Positions 53,731 through 61,868 of a stretch of DNA of 64,000 bases are shown piece after piece; the stretch's first letter is position 1, and each line of letters opens with the position of its first letter. This DNA is from Bordetella genomosp. 10 (GTDB lineage: Bacteria; Pseudomonadota; Gammaproteobacteria; Burkholderiales; Burkholderiaceae_B). The DNA lies in assembly GCF_002261225.1 (NCBI RefSeq), contig NZ_NEVM01000005.1, forward strand, positions 372,001 to 436,000, read 5' to 3'. The notes below the pieces were generated by a model, which made no database searches, was not told the DNA's origin, and saw nothing but the letters and a program-made list of their open reading frames with translations. A program made the position numbers and the translations under genes.

Positions 53731-54498
53731 ATGTCCCGCCCAGTGCCGGAATGGTTCACGATCGCCGAAGACGCCACGCCGAAGGTGATGGAGCGCGTCG
53801 GTAGCGCCGTCACCGCTAATGCAATGGTGCCACAGGTGAAATCGGCTCCAATGCTGGCGCACTGGTTCGTACTGGATACCCTGTTGCTGGCAAATCAGGC
53901 CAATCGCGACGGAATGCACGCCAATGCCCTTGCGTTGACGCGGCAATGCGTAGAGGCCATCAGCATCATCGAGTTGGGGATATGCAGGCATCCCGATGTC
54001 GAAGCAACGCTGCTTAAGTGGGATGCCGATGAACTGACACCCGGCAAGCTGCGGGCATGGCTGCAAGCGAATGTTTGGCACGGTTATGGGGTGGGCCTTT
54101 GGAGCGAGCCTTGGTCCACCTTCATGCGTGAGTTCGCTGGCGCGGTTCAGCCCTATGCTCACTATGGTCGCGCTCTTGCGCAATGGCAGCTACGTCTTCT
54201 TCGCTTCCACGACGCAGGCCAACCCGACGCCGACTCGCATGCCATCATTGAGATGCGCCCGCACGCCTACGATGCGCAAAAGGCCACTCGCATCACCCTG
54301 TTTCACGCCCTGCTTTCCTACGTACTCGGGCGAACTTGGGCGGCGGCAAACCCCGCCGATGCGGAATTCGCCGCCCTGATCGCACGACTTGGCTTGGCAT
54401 TGGGCAAGTCGCGCTATCTCGATGGACGTCAAACCGACTGGGGCCAGCAGTTCTGGGCGATGGTCTGGGAGCGAGGCGGCGGAACGATCCTCGAATAG
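53731..54498 (+). CDS. Unknown mostly helical protein between two predicted nucleases
   Basis: This 255-residue protein has no recognised motif. Predicted character is mainly helical: ALALTRQCVEAISIIELGIC, then GKLRAWLQANVWHGYGVGLW, then GAVQPYAHYGRALAQWQ. There are many Trp and Tyr residues and no signal or membrane segment. A HEPN-like fold is conceivable, but no RxxxxxH motif stands out. It lies 37 bases after the nuclease gene and 44 before the PIN gene on the same strand, so one operon. An ATG at 53674 overlapping the first gene is an alternative start. Confidence 0.7.
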   Translation: MSRPVPEWFTIAEDATPKVMERVGSAVTANAMVPQVKSAPMLAHWFVLDTLLLANQANRDGMHANALALTRQCVEAISIIELGICRHPDVEATLLKWDADELTPGKLRAWLQANVWHGYGVGLWSEPWSTFMREFAGAVQPYAHYGRALAQWQLRLLRFHDAGQPDADSHAIIEMRPHAYDAQKATRITLFHALLSYVLGRTWAAANPADAEFAALIARLGLALGKSRYLDGRQTDWGQQFWAMVWERGGGTILE

Positions 54499-54542
54499 TC
54501 ACCGCGCCGCGTAATAATAGTTACCCATTGCACGGTCTGGAG

Positions 54543-55589
54543 ATGTCCTTGAAACTGCACCTGTTAATAGATACATGCGTTTGGCTGGATTTGGCCAAAG
54601 ACTATCGGCAGTTTCCGCTTCTTGATGCGCTGGTCGCCATGAAAGAGGCTGGCGAGCTTGAAATAGTGCTCCCAGAAATCGTGGTAGAGGAATTCAACCG
54701 CAACAAGGAGCGAGTCATCTCGGAAAGCAAACGCAGCCTTTCAAGCCATTTCAGGCTAGTGCGCGAAGCGATGCTAAAGTTCGCGCCCCAAGATGGACGC
54801 GATGCCGCGATTCAAAGATTGAATGAAGTTGATCATCGAATTGTCGTTGGGGGCGAGGCAGTGAACGATGCGGTCGAGATCATAGAAAAAATGTTCTCAT
54901 CAGCGACTCATATCGCACTGATCGATACTATTAAAGCACGGGCCGCAGATCGAGCCATCGCAAAGATTGCGCCGTTTCATCGTCAACGCAATGGGATAGA
55001 TGATGCAATCCTCATCGAGACCTACATTGATGTGATTGCGGCCAAGTCCAGCACAGACGACGTGTACGGCTTTGTGACCCATAACACTCACGACTTCAGC
55101 GATCGCAGCGGTGACACACGTTTGCCGCACCCCGACCTAGCTGCACTGTTCGATAACAGCGGTTCCCGCTATGCGACGAACCTTGGCCCACTATTGGGTG
55201 AATTCGCCGAAGACCTGCTGGACGAAGTAAAGTTTGAGCGAGAATTTGGTCAAGAGCCACGCAAACTATCCGAACTGCTAGAGGCCGAACACAGGCTTTT
55301 CAAGCAGGTCTGGTACAACCGGCATTGGAATCTGCGCACTGCCATAGAACGCAGCAAGCACAGGCTCGTCAGCCGTGAGGAGTGGGAGCAGATGCCCTCT
55401 AAGAAACGGAATGATGTGACCATCGATACCGTCTGGGAAGTAGCTCTTGCATCAGCCAAGCGAACCGAGGATGAACTTGGCCCGGACGAAATTGGCCCGT
55501 GGGATGATTTTGAGTGGGGAATGATAAATGGCAAGCTGTCTGCCATCCGGTGGATGTTAGGCGACGATTGGGACATGCTCGACACATAA
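54543..55589 (+). CDS. PIN-domain nuclease, DUF4935-like
   Basis: This 348-residue protein opens with the PIN motif LLIDTCVWLDLA (Asp10) and LPEIVVEEFNRNK (Glu49/50). Acidic residues follow at GIDDAILIETYID (Asp153, Asp154, Glu159) and a closing THNTHDFSD. This is a complete PIN/DUF4935 active-site set. The region beyond about 190 is unique and helical. DUF4935 PIN proteins occur in defence islands. Third gene of the operon starting at 52707; likely an RNase. A strong palindrome follows its stop. Confidence 0.78.
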   Translation: MSLKLHLLIDTCVWLDLAKDYRQFPLLDALVAMKEAGELEIVLPEIVVEEFNRNKERVISESKRSLSSHFRLVREAMLKFAPQDGRDAAIQRLNEVDHRIVVGGEAVNDAVEIIEKMFSSATHIALIDTIKARAADRAIAKIAPFHRQRNGIDDAILIETYIDVIAAKSSTDDVYGFVTHNTHDFSDRSGDTRLPHPDLAALFDNSGSRYATNLGPLLGEFAEDLLDEVKFEREFGQEPRKLSELLEAEHRLFKQVWYNRHWNLRTAIERSKHRLVSREEWEQMPSKKRNDVTIDTVWEVALASAKRTEDELGPDEIGPWDDFEWGMINGKLSAIRWMLGDDWDMLDT

Positions 55590-55610
55590 TGTCGTTTCAT
55601 TGAAACGACA
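55590..55610. terminator. Perfect palindrome after the PIN gene, likely terminator
   Basis: TGTCGTTTCA and TGAAACGACA flank one base directly after the stop of the PIN gene, followed by AAAACA. It can form a cruciform or hairpin and would end the nuclease operon. There is no long T-run, so an operator role is also possible. Confidence 0.5.
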
Positions 55611-55638
55611 AAACATTGGGCGTAGTCAGATAACAGAA

Positions 55639-57021
55639 CTAGAGCGTGTTCTGAACTTTGAGCGCCGAAATAGCAGCGAGACTAGAGTGCGGGGATGCCC
55701 CGCAAGGCGATACCGCATTGGGCGCTGGTTTGAAAGTAGGAACCACGGACGTACAAGCTTGGCTCTCAAACGGCACGCCAACGATGGGCTTGGTCGGCCG
55801 GCTTTTGAAGGATAGGCGTTGACGCGATGAAGCTAAACAAGGCTTGGTGGGAGCATCTGGCGCCGAAGTCGATGATTGCACGGCGGCGCGAGGTTGAGCA
55901 GCTGCTTGAAGACTTCGTGCGGTCATCCGACTACGGGCGGGAATGGGCGCGGGTAGCTGCGAATCCCCACGGCGTATTTAGGCTCAAGCCAGGCCAAGTG
56001 ATACCGGTGGTGCGCATGATTTTCATGGGCGACCGGCCGGGCTTCATATCTCCGTTCCGGAAGCTCATGGATGGGCACAGAACGGTGGACCGCAAGCCAG
56101 AGTACGGTCTCGGCGCCCTGGGTGAAGGCGAGTTAGCTATCCAGCCTACGATTTCGGTGGAAATCGTTACTGACCCCGCGTACTTGGCTGCTGCCATGCG
56201 CGGAGCTACGCAGATTGACGAAAGCGCCATCAGGAGTCCTAGCCTCGTATTTTCGGTGCCCGCGCACTTCCTGCTAGCGCCCAAGCACTACCCCGAACGC
56301 GCATACGTCCTCTACCAGCACATCTTCGGCGCTGGTGGGTCGTACCCCGACGACGGGTCCTTTTATGTGGGTGTGTCCACCCGTAGCTGGCAAAAGCGCT
56401 GGTCCGAGCACCGCCGTGCGATTGAGACGGGCAGTCCATTGCTTTTCCATCGCCGATTTCGAGAAGAGCAAGAGGGTGGGCGTCTCACGTATGTGCACCA
56501 CAAGGTGATGGCTATCACCGACGATCTGGAGCAGCTCTACGAGGCGGAAGAGTTCTTGGTAGAAGGGCATTGGGATGACGAACGCCGGCTCAACATGGTG
56601 CCGGGCGGAAAGAGCGGCCTGCGCTACCTGCGCGAAAACGGATTGCTTTCGAAAGGCGTCGTTCCTCTGCCCGATGACCGCGACAAGATTCTGCACAAGT
56701 GGCTAAATGACCATCCCCGCTTGGGATTACCGGCGCCATGGGTCACCGAAAAGTGGAAGGACAACGACTGGGCGATAGCGCAAATTTGCGGGCGGGACGG
56801 GCGCTTATCCGTGGTCCAAGTCAAGGCAATACGCGAGCTCGCCAAAGACCACACACCCGAGGAAATTTACGTGCGCATCGGGGCGAAAGACGTGGACCAA
56901 GTGAAACGAGTCTTGGATGGAAAAACCTACGCACGAATAGCCTGATCTCCCAAGTGCTGTACCAAGCTTTTCAATGCCGCACGACCGCAGGCTTCTGCCA
57001 GTAGTTCATAACACGCTCTAG
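55639..57021. mobile_element. 1.38-kb unit with terminal inverted repeats, GIY-YIG cargo, no transposase
   Basis: CTAGAGCGTGTTCTGAAC (55639-55656) and the inverted copy GTTCATAACACGCTCTAG (57004-57021) match at 17 of 18 positions. They enclose exactly one gene, a GIY-YIG protein. The outer CTAG (or TA) could be the target duplication; the repeats begin GAGCGTGTT, similar to ends of some IS5-family elements. No transposase is inside, so the unit would depend on one in trans. It is inserted between the nuclease operon and radC. Confidence 0.65.
55827..56945 (+). CDS. GIY-YIG nuclease-domain protein with C-terminal HTH
   Basis: This 372-residue protein. The central GIY-YIG-like domain spans about 160-250: YVLYQHIFG, SFYVGVSTRSWQKRWSEH (Arg191, His195) and a Glu at 241-242 in YEAEEFL. 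The C-terminal LSVVQVKAIRELAKDHTPEE, with DQVKRVLDGKTYARI, resembles the HTH tails of homing endonucleases. Residues 1-150 are unassigned and could be a specificity domain. Carried by a unit with terminal inverted repeats. It could be a restriction or homing-type nuclease; role inferred. Confidence 0.7.
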   Translation: MKLNKAWWEHLAPKSMIARRREVEQLLEDFVRSSDYGREWARVAANPHGVFRLKPGQVIPVVRMIFMGDRPGFISPFRKLMDGHRTVDRKPEYGLGALGEGELAIQPTISVEIVTDPAYLAAAMRGATQIDESAIRSPSLVFSVPAHFLLAPKHYPERAYVLYQHIFGAGGSYPDDGSFYVGVSTRSWQKRWSEHRRAIETGSPLLFHRRFREEQEGGRLTYVHHKVMAITDDLEQLYEAEEFLVEGHWDDERRLNMVPGGKSGLRYLRENGLLSKGVVPLPDDRDKILHKWLNDHPRLGLPAPWVTEKWKDNDWAIAQICGRDGRLSVVQVKAIRELAKDHTPEEIYVRIGAKDVDQVKRVLDGKTYARIA

Positions 57022-57052
57022 GCGTAGCAAAAAGGGGCCGAAGCCCCCAAAG

Positions 57053-57559
57053 TCAGAGCAGACCACGCTCTGCAAACGACGTAGCATCGGCACCTGCGAC
57101 GATGACGTGATCCAGCATGCGAACGTCCATCAGCGCCAACGCCTGCTTGAGCTGCTGGGTCAGTACCCGGTCGGCGCCGCTCGGCTCCGGGTTCCCGCTC
57201 GGATGGTTGTGGCTGACGATGACCGCCGCCGCGTTGAGCCGCAGCGCCTGCTTGACCACCTCGCGCGGATGCACCTCGGCCGAATCGATCGTGCCGTGGA
57301 ACATCTCCACGTAGTCGATCAACCGATGGCGCGTGTCCATGAACAGCACCGCGAAGACTTCGTGCTCGAAGCCGGCCAGCTTGGCGCGCAGGTAGTTCTT
57401 GACCGCCGCCGGCGAAGTGAAAGCCTCGCCGCGCTGCATCTTCTGTTCGATGACCTGGCGCGCGGCTTCCAGAATCTGGTCGGCGTCCGCCGGCCGATAG
57501 CGCCCGCGGCCATCGCGCACCATCAGCGGCGTATCGAGAGAGAGGGACAGTTGCGATAT
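57053..57559 (-). CDS. radC: RadC/DUF2466 JAB-domain protein of the ICE
   Basis: This 168-residue protein has the MPN/JAB metal motif EVHPREVVKQ... HNHPSGNPEPSGAD (Glu, two His, Asp), as in plasmid and ICE RadC proteins. Family members start with (M)xQLSLS. Here that position is ATA (57557-57559), with GGAG seven bases before it. The first in-frame ATG is 12 codons later (57523), just before VRDGRGRYRPADADQILEAA. Both starts keep the domain intact. Function in ICE biology is unknown; it is not needed for DNA repair. Confidence 0.88.
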   Translation of the reverse strand: MSQLSLSLDTPLMVRDGRGRYRPADADQILEAARQVIEQKMQRGEAFTSPAAVKNYLRAKLAGFEHEVFAVLFMDTRHRLIDYVEMFHGTIDSAEVHPREVVKQALRLNAAAVIVSHNHPSGNPEPSGADRVLTQQLKQALALMDVRMLDHVIVAGADATSFAERGLL

Positions 57560-57887
57560 GATCGTGCTCCGGTTGCTCGGGCGGAATTGCCCGGAACCGG
57601 CACCTCACGGCGCAGCGCAAGCCGTCACAGGAGCGCAGCCGGCCACGGCAGCAAGCGTGCGAGCACGCGCAGTCCTTGCACGGCGAGAACGCCGTGATAC
57701 GGTGAAAGGGACAGCAAGACCGCCCACACCCGCTAACGCACAGGGCTGCCTTTGGACAAGCGGAGCGCGCAGGCCCGGATTAACAACCCGGGCCGAAGGC
57801 GTCAGGGGTCAGCGCCGAATGGCCGCGATTCGGCACGAAGCGCGGGGCGCAGCCCGCGAACCCGACGGCGGCACGCCGGGACGCGCC
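57560..57887. other. Intergenic region between subtilase and radC
   Basis: About 330 GC-rich bases with no credible gene. It contains a hairpin GCCCGGATTAACAACCCGGGC (about 57773-57793) that may terminate transcripts. The promoter of radC should lie in its left part. Nothing else recognised. Confidence 0.45.
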
Positions 57888-60401
57888 TTATGTTTCCACG
57901 GCAACGACGTTGGCCACGGGGAGTTTCTGGGCGACGGCGGTATAGAGGTCCACGTCCGTCTGTGGCGTCCGGATCGAGACCACGAGGCTGTATCGCGCTG
58001 GCAACGCATAGCGTTCCAGCGCAGGCCGTGTCCGCCACCAGCCAGCAGACGGGTAGACCGCGATAAAGCCACGGCTGGCCAGTTCAGCGGCGGTGCCTTT
58101 CCACACATCCTGATGCAACGAGCCACGATGCCGCCTCTGGCCGCCCAGTAGCCAGTTCGGATCGGAAGGATTGACCGGATCGCCATCACTCTCGTCTTCA
58201 CGTTGAGCGGCGGCATTCAGCCGTGCAATGAAGTGATCGGTAGAAGCATCCAGCGCGCGCTGCACATCGAAACGCAAACGATGCGAAGGGTAGTGATACT
58301 TCGACGCGACGCCCCGTGCCGAAGGATTGGGCTCGACGAAGTACGACAGCGTGACACGCATCTCCACGGGCGTGTCTTGCAATGCCTCCAACTCGTCCTT
58401 CGGCCATGGCAAGGAATGCAGGTTCATATCGCGGGTGACGACCCCTTTGCCCTGAATCTTTGCATATGGATGCACCAAATCTTCAACCACCAGCGTCAAG
58501 GAATCGCTCGCGCTCCACAGTGCGCGGTCCAGGTCCGGCGTACCCCAACCGCAGTGACGGACCAAATTGACGAAGTGATCTTTGTTTGGAGCAGTCGGCA
58601 AAAACATCGCACGCATGGCATCGCTCCATTGCGCCGAATGAACGAGCAATGCGCGCACCGTCTCCGCCCGAAGATGTGGATAGGCAGCCATGATCCGGGC
58701 CGCCATGCCGGCACACAGTGCGGAGGCAGCGCTGGTAGCATTGCTGGTGGTGAACAAGCGTGCCTGCGGCTGATTGTGGGCGGTCAGCAGGCTCAAACTG
58801 GTCATCCAAGATGCACCAAGATCATCCTTAGCCGCGTTGCCGCCTTCCAGCACAACATCAGGCTTGAGCGGCCAAGCGCGATCCCAGGTTTGTGTCGTGG
58901 TGGTAAACGGGCTTAGCCCACCCACTCCGGCAATCGGATTCAATGACGGATGCCCCTGTGTGTCGATCTTATCGGTGCAAGCGCCCACGGTGATGGCATT
59001 CCATGCCTGCCCTGGATCATGCACAAGGTTGGTGGCCAGGCAGTCGGGATATGTTGTCCACGCATTGGCATCACGATTGTTGCCGGCGGAGAGCACGAAC
59101 AGACGCGAGTTCTCGCCGGCACCATCCGCATCCGCCGCAAGGCCATCAACAGCAGCCGACCATGAAGAAGGCCGGCCCCTGTCCCGATAGTCCGAAGCCG
59201 TCACGGCAGAAGTGAACACGCGGGTGCGAGCTGGCGCAGAGATCTCGGGGCGGGCGACGCCTTCCGCGAATAGGTAGGCGTGGTGCCGCGCATCGCCTTC
59301 GTTGGCACCTTCCGCAGGCAACAGCTTGACCGACTCCAGCCGATGCGGGACGCTGATCGAGTCCGCAGAAGACAGGGCATCGGTGAGGTCACCATAAGCT
59401 GCCAGACCGGCCAGTCCTGTGCCGTGATCCGCTTGGTCATCCACGCCCCATGCCGGCTCCACGGTGTGCAAGTCCGTCGCGTCCATCAAGGGCTCCAGCA
59501 GTGGATGCGCGCGAGTCACGCCCGAATCCAGCAGGCAGACCCGGGGGGCATCGTCTGCGGGTTGCAACAGCGCACGCCGCAGCAGATCGTCCGCCCATTG
59601 GCGCTGTTCTTCCACCTCCATGCCGTCGAAGAATTCGGCGGTCTCTTTGGCATAGCGAAGCTCGGCCACGCAGTTCAAGGTCATCACCGAGCGCGAGAGT
59701 TGCTGTTGCGAGCCATACATCAGCAGCACCGTGCGTTCAGGGAAGTTCGCCTGCTCGTCACTGACCACACAATCTGCCAGGCGGGCGAGCTTCTTGAAAT
59801 CTTCCACCACGGCTTGCCGCTGCCCTGCACCTCGAACCGGTAGCCACACTTCCCACCAAAAAGCCGTGACGGGATCAGCCGGCAGCAGTTCGGGCGCATC
59901 GGTCCACAACGCCCTTATCTCTGCTGCCCGGATGGATTCGATAGCGTCGAGCAGCTTTCGATGATCAAGCGCCTGATTCTTGTTGCCCTTCTTCTCCGCC
60001 AGGTAGTCCGCGACATATTGTTCGAAGTGTGCGAGCCCTCCATCCGGGACGAAGATGTTGGCGAGCGTGCGGTTGCCCTCTTCGCGGACGCTCAGGAGCT
60101 CGATCTTCTTGGTCGCATTGGCCAGACTCTCAAACGCCAGCACCACATCTGGCTGGCTGATGAACTGAATTTGCAGGCCAAGCCCGCTTTCCAGTTGCAG
60201 TTCCTGTTGGACGCGCACGGCCTCGGCTGCTGCAGGCTTCAAGTCCTCGATCTGCCCTTGAAGGGAAGCTGCATGCTGCTGTCTGGGCTGAACTGGAATG
60301 TCCTTCTGCTTCACGGGCGAAGACTTCGCCGTGAATTCAACTGCTCGTGATGTGTTTCGAAGAATGAGGTGTGGACGCTTAGCTTGCGGTTGATCCGGCA
60401 T
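57888..60401 (-). CDS. Subtilisin-like S8 peptidase (protease of an ATPase-protease module)
   Basis: This 837-residue cytoplasmic-looking protein has no signal peptide. The S8 triad is visible: Asp292 (CLLDSGVTRAHP), His326 (ADHGTGLAGLAA) and Ser557 (NATSAASALCAGMAA), with the oxyanion Asn441 (VLSAGNN). A 280-residue N-terminal region is helical and unassigned, and there is a C-terminal extension of about 240 residues. It overlaps the AAA ATPase gene by 23 bases. Intracellular subtilases paired with an AAA protein recur in mobile elements and may be defence or toxin systems; that role is inference. Confidence 0.82.
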   Translation of the reverse strand: MPDQPQAKRPHLILRNTSRAVEFTAKSSPVKQKDIPVQPRQQHAASLQGQIEDLKPAAAEAVRVQQELQLESGLGLQIQFISQPDVVLAFESLANATKKIELLSVREEGNRTLANIFVPDGGLAHFEQYVADYLAEKKGNKNQALDHRKLLDAIESIRAAEIRALWTDAPELLPADPVTAFWWEVWLPVRGAGQRQAVVEDFKKLARLADCVVSDEQANFPERTVLLMYGSQQQLSRSVMTLNCVAELRYAKETAEFFDGMEVEEQRQWADDLLRRALLQPADDAPRVCLLDSGVTRAHPLLEPLMDATDLHTVEPAWGVDDQADHGTGLAGLAAYGDLTDALSSADSISVPHRLESVKLLPAEGANEGDARHHAYLFAEGVARPEISAPARTRVFTSAVTASDYRDRGRPSSWSAAVDGLAADADGAGENSRLFVLSAGNNRDANAWTTYPDCLATNLVHDPGQAWNAITVGACTDKIDTQGHPSLNPIAGVGGLSPFTTTTQTWDRAWPLKPDVVLEGGNAAKDDLGASWMTSLSLLTAHNQPQARLFTTSNATSAASALCAGMAARIMAAYPHLRAETVRALLVHSAQWSDAMRAMFLPTAPNKDHFVNLVRHCGWGTPDLDRALWSASDSLTLVVEDLVHPYAKIQGKGVVTRDMNLHSLPWPKDELEALQDTPVEMRVTLSYFVEPNPSARGVASKYHYPSHRLRFDVQRALDASTDHFIARLNAAAQREDESDGDPVNPSDPNWLLGGQRRHRGSLHQDVWKGTAAELASRGFIAVYPSAGWWRTRPALERYALPARYSLVVSIRTPQTDVDLYTAVAQKLPVANVVAVET

Positions 60402-61410
60402 GGTTCTGCACAGCCTTCTTATCGTTCATTCTGATGCTGAATTTCCGGCGTTCCTCAAAGGCCCGCGCCAGCGCCTCAGACACCACGCGGTCCTCGTCGT
60501 GCATCACAGCTTCCTTAATGGACTCGTCCACGGCGCGCCTGATTTCCGCGTAGCTCAACCCCTCCGCCTTCGCGGTGAGAGCTTTCAGAGGAAAGGGCTT
60601 GGGTGCAAACTTCCCTAGCCGCGCCTGCAGCAGCTTGGCGGCTTGTGGCCCGCTCGGTAGCCGGTACTCGATCACGTTATCGAATCGACGGAAAAGCGCG
60701 TAGTCAAGTATCTCCACATGGTTGGTCGCAGCAAGGATCAGGCTGTGAGACTGATCGCTCTCGATCATTTGTAGAAAGCTGTTGAGCACCCGCCTAATCT
60801 CACCTACGTCGTTTGCGAGTCCTCGCTGCGAGCCAATAGCATCGAACTCGTCAAAGAAGTAAACGCCGCGAACCTCACTGATGGCGTCGAATATCTGACG
60901 CAGCTTGGCGGCCGTTTCTCCCATGAACTTGGTGATGAGGGCATCGAGCCTCACGGAGAACAAGGGGATTCCAAGCTCACCCGCCAGCACGGAGGCCGTC
61001 ATTGTCTTGCCAGTGCCGGGCGGCCCCACCAGCAGTAGTTTGCGTCGTGGCGTCAGGCCATATTCGCGGATGCGCAAATGATGCTTCTGCTCTTTCAGGA
61101 TGCGGCCAAGCTGCTCGGCCACATCGTTATCGAGCACCATGTCTACAAGCCGATTCTTCGGATAGGCCACCGTTAGCAGGTTCGCCAACTCGCCGCGGGG
61201 GCGCGCCAGAGGCACTAGATTAGCCGACGCACTAGCAGGCGACACGCGAGCCTTGGCCGCATCAATCATGTCCCGCAGTTCCTGAGCCAGCTTGCCGTGG
61301 CCCACCTTAGCTTCACGGGCGGCGACCTGCATGGCAACAGAATAAAAGTGCTGATCGTCCCGCTCGATATGGGATTTAACCAACGCCTTGAGTTGTTCGG
61401 CATTAGCCAT
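60379..61410 (-). CDS. AAA+ ATPase paired with the S8 peptidase
   Basis: This 343-residue AAA+ protein of the spastin/FtsH-like type has Walker A GPPGTGKT at about 129-136 and Walker B VYFFDEFDAIG near 183-193. Sensor and arginine-finger region: AATNHVEILDYALFRRFDN. The first 100 residues are helical. It overlaps both the XRE gene and the peptidase gene, so the three are translated as a coupled operon. Probably unfolds or senses substrates for the peptidase. Confidence 0.85.
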   Translation of the reverse strand: MANAEQLKALVKSHIERDDQHFYSVAMQVAAREAKVGHGKLAQELRDMIDAAKARVSPASASANLVPLARPRGELANLLTVAYPKNRLVDMVLDNDVAEQLGRILKEQKHHLRIREYGLTPRRKLLLVGPPGTGKTMTASVLAGELGIPLFSVRLDALITKFMGETAAKLRQIFDAISEVRGVYFFDEFDAIGSQRGLANDVGEIRRVLNSFLQMIESDQSHSLILAATNHVEILDYALFRRFDNVIEYRLPSGPQAAKLLQARLGKFAPKPFPLKALTAKAEGLSYAEIRRAVDESIKEAVMHDEDRVVSEALARAFEERRKFSIRMNDKKAVQNHAGSTAS

Positions 61411-61720
61411 AACGGCCTCCCACTTGCGCTGTCGTATTGGCCGACGTCTCCAGTGATGCCAGCGCAGACTGCATCAACTGATCGGCGAGATGCTCATCAA
61501 TGTCACCCAGTTCATCCTGATCGGCAGCCAAAACAAAAAGTAGACCGACAGGTACGTGCAATGCCTCGGCGATCTTGGCAACTGTTGAAAGCGTCGGATC
61601 GCGCTTGTTGTTCTCAAGCATCGACAGATATGACACTGAGCAACTTGCCCGGGTCGCAATCGCACTCTGCGAAACGCCACGCTGCGTCCGGCACAATCGA
61701 ATGGCTTGGCCTACATTCAT
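61403..61720 (-). CDS. XRE-family regulator of the ATPase-protease module
   Basis: This 105-residue HTH_3 protein (MNVGQAIRLCRTQRGVSQSA, CSVSYLSMLENNKRDPTLSTVAKIAEALHV) has an acidic helical tail. It overlaps the AAA gene by 8 bp and is the first gene of the operon, typical of an autorepressor that keeps a potentially toxic module silent. Confidence 0.87.
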   Translation of the reverse strand: MNVGQAIRLCRTQRGVSQSAIATRASCSVSYLSMLENNKRDPTLSTVAKIAEALHVPVGLLFVLAADQDELGDIDEHLADQLMQSALASLETSANTTAQVGGRYG

Positions 61721-61868
61721 GAGGTTCGCTTTCTCAAGGGTTGCGACAAGCGTGAGGATGAATCAATTTTACCACCAGTGAACCTCATTCCTCCCTTCCT
61801 GACAAGAGAGCACTGGCGACGCTGTCCGCTTCGCTGAGGGGATGAAGGCATCGAGGATGCTGATGGGC

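Noticed and set aside
55619..57027. GGCGTAG direct repeat as target duplication of the GIY-YIG unit
   Set aside because: The left copy lies 13 bases outside the inverted repeat, so it is not adjacent; CTAG or TA fits better.
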